From the NCBI GenBank assembly GCA_016206945.1, contig JACQQP010000154.1:1-17974 (forward strand): a stretch of 17,974 bases of DNA, read 5' to 3'. Positions 15,000 to 17,974 of this stretch are shown piece by piece. Both the position numbers and the translations under genes were made by a program. A model generated the notes under the pieces. That model searched no databases and was not told where the DNA came from. It worked only from the letters and a program-made list of their open reading frames with translations. Numbering within the stretch: position 1 is the stretch's first letter; each line of letters begins with the position of its first letter. This stretch comes from Candidatus Omnitrophota bacterium. Lineage in GTDB: Bacteria; Omnitrophota; Omnitrophia; Omnitrophales; Danuiimicrobiaceae.

Positions 15000-15121
15000 A
15001 CCGTAAAACAGATCGAAATAATCGAAACCATGAGCAACAGGACATAATGAAATCCGATCTTGTCCGTGGAAGGCCGTTCAATTCTGATTCCTAACTTTGC
15101 AGGCTGGGAAGCTGGATCCAC
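14930..15121 (-). CDS. Small single-pass membrane protein, unassigned
   Basis: This is a 63-residue product with a hydrophilic N-terminus ('DPASQPAKLGIRIERPSTDK'), one membrane segment ('YVLLLMVSIISICFTVWLLV', about residues 26-47) and a short tail 'LEWMGRPLPDFLRFPIGG'. I chose GTG at 15121 because GGAGAG lies exactly 8 bases upstream (15130-15135) and the start falls 22 bases after the HD-GYP stop; a longer frame from GTG at 15175 would overlap that gene and add 18 mostly Arg-rich residues. No family is recognised. Its size and place before the dcw genes recall FtsL/FtsB-type bitopic proteins, but the leucine-zipper region those have after the membrane segment is missing, so I do not make that call. 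The gene could be spurious, though the good ribosome site argues for it. Confidence 0.55.
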   Translation of the reverse strand: MDPASQPAKLGIRIERPSTDKIGFHYVLLLMVSIISICFTVWLLVLEWMGRPLPDFLRFPIGG

Positions 15122-15143
15122 AAAAATTTCTCTCCGAAACGAC

Positions 15144-16694
15144 TCACGCAGACTTCGGCGTCGCCTTCGTAGCACGCCTCTCCACGGGCAAACGTTTTAA
15201 TAGGGTGACAATTTCCGGCCGCCGAACCACCTTGAGAAAACTCTCAACAACTTTTGGATCATATTGCGTGCCCGAATTGGTCTTGATTTCTTGAACCGCT
15301 TCGTTCACCCGTCGGACCCGCCGATAGGGCCGACGAGACAGCATGGCGATAAATGAATCTACCACAGAAATAATTCGCGCGCCAATCGGAATTTCGTCTC
15401 CCTTGAGAGCGCTCGGGTATCCCTTCCCATCCCAACGCTCATGATGATGCAAGATAATAGGTGTAATCGGACGAAGCGAACTGATCTGTTGTAAAATCGC
15501 GGCGCCTCGGGAAGGATGCCGTTTCACCTGCTCAAACTCTTTTTGAGTCAACTTTTCCTTCTTATAAAGAATGCTGTTGGGTGTACCCAAGTGTCCCGCA
15601 TCAATGAGATAAGTAGCACGATGCAAATTAGTCAATTCAACGCCAGAAAGCCCTAAATCACGTCCTAATTGAAATGCAATCTCGGCAAACAGAGGAAGAT
15701 GAACATTATCCCCTGCAAAACTTAATTCCAAAAGCTCATTGATCGTCTTAATGCTCCCCAACGTCAACTGTTCTGTCTCTTCAAAAAGCTGAGCATTCTT
15801 AATGGCAATGACGGCCTGTTCTGACAGCGTCTTCAAAATTTCAAGGTCCGTTTTGGTAAAAGGGGTTCCCCCTAACTTATCTCTAAGCGCCACGACTCCG
15901 ACGACGTCATCTTCGATAAACGGCACAGCCACGCAGTTTCGCGACAGATGAAATTCAGCCGTTTCCGCGATACGACCTTCAAGTCCGTGACCCACTTTGA
16001 GGCGTCGCTTCCGCTCCTGATTCTCGCCGAAGGAGAATTTAGGAACTAAATATTTTTTTGAAGGATCTAAAAGAGACACGACACATCTTTTCGCCTTGAG
16101 TACTTGAGCACAAAGTCGTCCCACGCGTGGTAAGAGCTGATCGAGTCCTAGTGAAGAAGCCATGACGCGGTGAACGGAATGAATCGTGGAGAGAGCAAGT
16201 GCGCGCGGATGAACCGTTTCATAGAAATTCTGTAGTTCAAAAGACTTGTACGCCAATTCCACCTCGGATTGCAGAAACCGATCAAACAACCCGAAATAAC
16301 GCCCAACGTCGCGTTCCGACTTAGCAATGGCGCAAAGAATCAAAAAACCTCTCAGCTCGCCTAAATGCTTGAGCGCAAAAATAGCGCCGCTGCGGCCAAA
16401 ACCGCAGTGATAAAATTTCGGCAGCGAGCTCACCTCTTCTCTTCGTTCCGCCAGCTGCTCAAAATATTTATCTAAAAAGGCACTACAGCTTGCCTGATTC
16501 GCTAGGGATTTTGCAAAAAAGGAACAATGTCCTTTCTGATCCAGGCGAATCAAGTGATGACTCCCGTTCTGGAGTACAAAAAGCCATCCCAAAGGTTTGC
16601 CGAAAAATTCCATAAACTCCCGGTATCCATCCGACCAGGAAGAACTTTCGAGCATAAACCGTTCTAAAACTGTCTTTTCTCGATGCTTCGCCAT
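15144..16694 (-). CDS. GAF plus HD-GYP protein with degenerate HD motif
   Basis: HD-GYP proteins usually hydrolyse cyclic-di-GMP or related cyclic dinucleotides. This 516-residue protein has an unrecognised N-terminal region (1-165, with several Cys and His), a GAF sensor domain (about 174-305, ending 'LSEQAVIAIKNAQLFEETEQL'), and an HD-GYP domain (about 325-490). In the latter, His332, His393 ('VKRHPSRGAAIL'), 'HHHERWDGKGYP' (416-427) and Asp446 ('ISVVDSFIAM') match the family. The central 'HDIGK' signature, however, reads 'IDAGH' (364-368): the metal-binding His is Ile and the Lys is His. Spacing from His332 to Asp365 matches the family exactly, so this is not an alignment shift. It may be inactive as a phosphodiesterase and act as a sensor or partner-binding protein. 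ATG at 16694 has AAAGGA 5 bases upstream. It has no visible membrane segment. Confidence 0.9.
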   Translation of the reverse strand: MAKHREKTVLERFMLESSSWSDGYREFMEFFGKPLGWLFVLQNGSHHLIRLDQKGHCSFFAKSLANQASCSAFLDKYFEQLAERREEVSSLPKFYHCGFGRSGAIFALKHLGELRGFLILCAIAKSERDVGRYFGLFDRFLQSEVELAYKSFELQNFYETVHPRALALSTIHSVHRVMASSLGLDQLLPRVGRLCAQVLKAKRCVVSLLDPSKKYLVPKFSFGENQERKRRLKVGHGLEGRIAETAEFHLSRNCVAVPFIEDDVVGVVALRDKLGGTPFTKTDLEILKTLSEQAVIAIKNAQLFEETEQLTLGSIKTINELLELSFAGDNVHLPLFAEIAFQLGRDLGLSGVELTNLHRATYLIDAGHLGTPNSILYKKEKLTQKEFEQVKRHPSRGAAILQQISSLRPITPIILHHHERWDGKGYPSALKGDEIPIGARIISVVDSFIAMLSRRPYRRVRRVNEAVQEIKTNSGTQYDPKVVESFLKVVRRPEIVTLLKRLPVERRATKATPKSA

Positions 16695-16714
16695 CCGTGT
16701 CCTTTACCGCTCAA

Positions 16715-16744
16715 ATCTTATCACCACGTTTAGAGGGAGGTCAA
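16715..16744 (-). promoter_or_regulatory. Weak candidate promoter before the GAF/HD-GYP gene
   Basis: On the minus strand TTGACC (16739-16744) is followed after 18 bases by TAAGAT (16715-16720), matching sigma-70 boxes at five and four of six positions. A start near 16708 would leave a leader of only about 14 bases that still contains the AAAGGA ribosome site. The -35 box overlaps the dgt stop codon. This may be an internal promoter in an operon or chance similarity. Confidence 0.3.
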
Positions 16745-17859
16745 ACGCGCTCGTAGGGTGAAAAAAGCCTGTTGTACTCATCCAAAGCAAAACGGTCCGT
16801 CATGCCAGCAATATAATCACAAACAGCTCGATGAAGGCCGTCTTCCTTAACGCGCTTCAACACCTGAGGAGGTAATTGTTGAGGTCTGACCACATAAAGA
16901 CGGAAGAGTTCCTGAATAAAGCGCTTTCCTTTTTCGGTCATCCGGACGACACGGTAATGATGATAAAGGTGCTCCATCAGAAATGCTTTCAGGTCCAAAA
17001 CCTTTTTCTCCACGTCCTTTGAAAAACCAACAACCATTTCACTTCCAACCTGAGAAAAGTCTCGCGGCTTTTGAATTCGAAATTTTTTGATTTTCTTAGC
17101 CGTTTCAGAAACTAAATCACTCACCATCCGATTAATGAGAAGACGAATCGCTATTTTGATTTTGATCGCCGAGTTTGCCGAAAGTGCTTTTTCCTTAATA
17201 TAACGGTTCACCTCCTGCCAGAGTTTAATTTTATCCAATACAGCAACCTCCAAAAGACCTGCCCTGAGACCGTCGTCTAAGTCATGCCCGTTGTACGCAA
17301 TCGAGTCTGCAAAATCGACCACGCTTGCCTCAAGAGAGGGGATCCATTTCCGCGCATGTTTCTTAAGTCCCTCCCGCACCTCAAAGGTAAGATTAAGTCC
17401 TGGAAAACCTGAATAACTTTCTTCAAGTTTCTCCACAATACGCAGACACTGTCGATTGTGTTCAAAACCACCATGCTGTCTCATCAATTCTGAGAGAGCA
17501 TCCTGGCCCGCATGGCCAAAGGGACCATGGCCGAGGTCGTGAGCGAGGGCAATCGCTTCTATGAGGTCTTCATTAAGACGGAGAGCGCGGCCGATTGTCC
17601 TCGCAATCTGGCTCATTTCAAGCGTATGAGTGAGCCGAGTACGATAGTGATCCCCTTCATGGTTGACAAAGACCTGAGTCTTGTATTCCAACCTTCTAAA
17701 AGCAGTTGAATGAATAATTCGGTCGCGATCGCGCTGAAAAGCAGTGCGAAAATCATGTTCCTTCTCAGAATAAAAGCGTCCTTTCGTTTCCGCACTCTTG
17801 ATCGCATAAGGTGCAAGCCATTCTTGTTCTCGCCGCTCTAAAGTAACACGCGTAATCAT
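16741..17859 (-). CDS. dgt: dGTPase-like deoxynucleoside triphosphate triphosphohydrolase
   Basis: Enzymes of this HD-domain family cut dNTPs to deoxynucleoside and triphosphate, controlling nucleotide pools. The start 'RTAFQRDRDRIIHSTAFRRL' (residues 38-57) followed by 'YKTQVF' is the family hallmark. Metal ligands are visible as His78 ('RTRLTHTLE'), His107-Asp108 ('IALAHDLGHGPFGHAG') and Asp185 in 'DFADSIAYNGHDLDDG'. The 372 residues fit the shorter dGTPase-like (YpbG/type 2) group rather than E. coli Dgt, so substrate preference is not certain. ATG at 17859 forms an ATGA overlap with the TGA of the upstream partial gene. Forty-six bases separate its end from the GAF/HD-GYP gene; two HD-superfamily genes thus lie side by side, but they belong to distinct subfamilies. 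Confidence 0.93.
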   Translation of the reverse strand: MITRVTLERREQEWLAPYAIKSAETKGRFYSEKEHDFRTAFQRDRDRIIHSTAFRRLEYKTQVFVNHEGDHYRTRLTHTLEMSQIARTIGRALRLNEDLIEAIALAHDLGHGPFGHAGQDALSELMRQHGGFEHNRQCLRIVEKLEESYSGFPGLNLTFEVREGLKKHARKWIPSLEASVVDFADSIAYNGHDLDDGLRAGLLEVAVLDKIKLWQEVNRYIKEKALSANSAIKIKIAIRLLINRMVSDLVSETAKKIKKFRIQKPRDFSQVGSEMVVGFSKDVEKKVLDLKAFLMEHLYHHYRVVRMTEKGKRFIQELFRLYVVRPQQLPPQVLKRVKEDGLHRAVCDYIAGMTDRFALDEYNRLFSPYERV

Positions 17860-17974
17860 CCCATCACCTGATTTAAAAGAACGCCTCGTTTTAAGTTAAT
17901 GCGTTCTTTGATTTCTGAAAGAAATTCTCGCGTTTCAATGCCCAACCACCTGAATGAAACGCGAGAAAAGCAGG
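17856..17974 (-). CDS. C-terminal end of an unrecognised protein (runs off the right edge)
   Basis: An open frame enters from the right edge and ends at TGA 17858-17856, which overlaps the dgt ATG as ATGA. The visible 38-39 residues end in 'ETREFLSEIKERINLKRGVL' followed by LNQVMG, a plausible helical, charged C-terminus. The coupling overlap and the protein-like composition suggest a real gene in the same operon. Too little is present to name a function. Confidence 0.5.
   Translation of the reverse strand, partial: CFSRVSFRWLGIETREFLSEIKERINLKRGVLLNQVMG
17925..17967. repeat. 13-bp perfect inverted repeat
   Basis: TTCTCGCGTTTCA (17925-17937) and its exact complement TGAAACGCGAGAA (17955-17967) flank a 17-base loop. 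It lies inside the partial gene upstream of dgt, about 65 bases before the dgt start, and is not followed by a T-run in the reading direction, so it does not look like a rho-independent terminator. It could be a mRNA hairpin, a protein site or a remnant of a repeat cut by the window edge. Confidence 0.5.

Noticed and set aside
14930..15121. Calling the small membrane protein FtsL
   Set aside because: Position is suggestive, but the coiled-coil region after the membrane segment that defines FtsL is absent.
14930..15175. Longer small-protein frame from GTG at 15175
   Set aside because: It overlaps the HD-GYP stop and adds an Arg-rich stretch; GTG at 15121 has an ideal ribosome site.

Overview
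The window reads almost entirely on the minus strand and holds a division-and-cell-wall (dcw) cluster from a diderm (Gram-negative-type) bacterium. MurE carries the DNPR motif of meso-diaminopimelate-adding enzymes, and there is a TonB-like protein and an FtsQ with a POTRA domain, all of which fit a cell with an outer membrane. A palindromic repeat whose translation reads like 'RNDVIARRPEADEAIS' interrupts one gene. Repeats of this type are common in uncultured phyla (for example Omnitrophota/PVC-type and deltaproteobacterial genomes). I regard an uncultured diderm lineage as likely but cannot fix the phylum from sequence alone.

Layout in transcription order, from the right edge to the left edge: the tail of an unrecognised protein (17974-17856); a dGTPase-like HD hydrolase; a GAF plus HD-GYP protein whose HD motif has decayed; a very small membrane protein; a single-pass protein with a probable periplasmic beta-rich domain; a TonB-like protein carrying the palindromic repeat; then murE, murF, mraY, murD, ftsW, murG, murC, murB, ddl, ftsQ, ftsA. 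After a 150-bp gap with a good sigma-70-type promoter comes the 5' part of a BatD-like gene, which runs off the left edge.

From murE to ftsA the genes build the UDP-MurNAc-pentapeptide (MurC, D, E, F, with MurB and Ddl supplying substrates), move it onto lipid (MraY, MurG), polymerise it (FtsW) and supply division proteins (FtsQ, FtsA). They are tightly packed: several junctions are 1- or 4-base stop/start overlaps (TGATG, GTGA, ATGA) and others are 14-46 base overlaps. This points to one operon with translational coupling. Several starts are GTG or TTG, and I moved some starts inward from the longest reading frame where the Shine-Dalgarno sequence or junction supports it.

The main oddities are: FtsA has lost the acidic residue in both phosphate-binding loops of its actin-type ATPase fold but keeps its membrane-targeting helix; ftsZ does not follow ftsA, and ftsI, ftsL, rsmH and mraZ do not precede murE; the HD-GYP protein has Ile in place of the HD histidine; and three envelope-type genes, two of them unassigned, sit where ftsL/ftsI normally lie. 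No RNA genes, insertion sequences or CRISPR arrays were seen.
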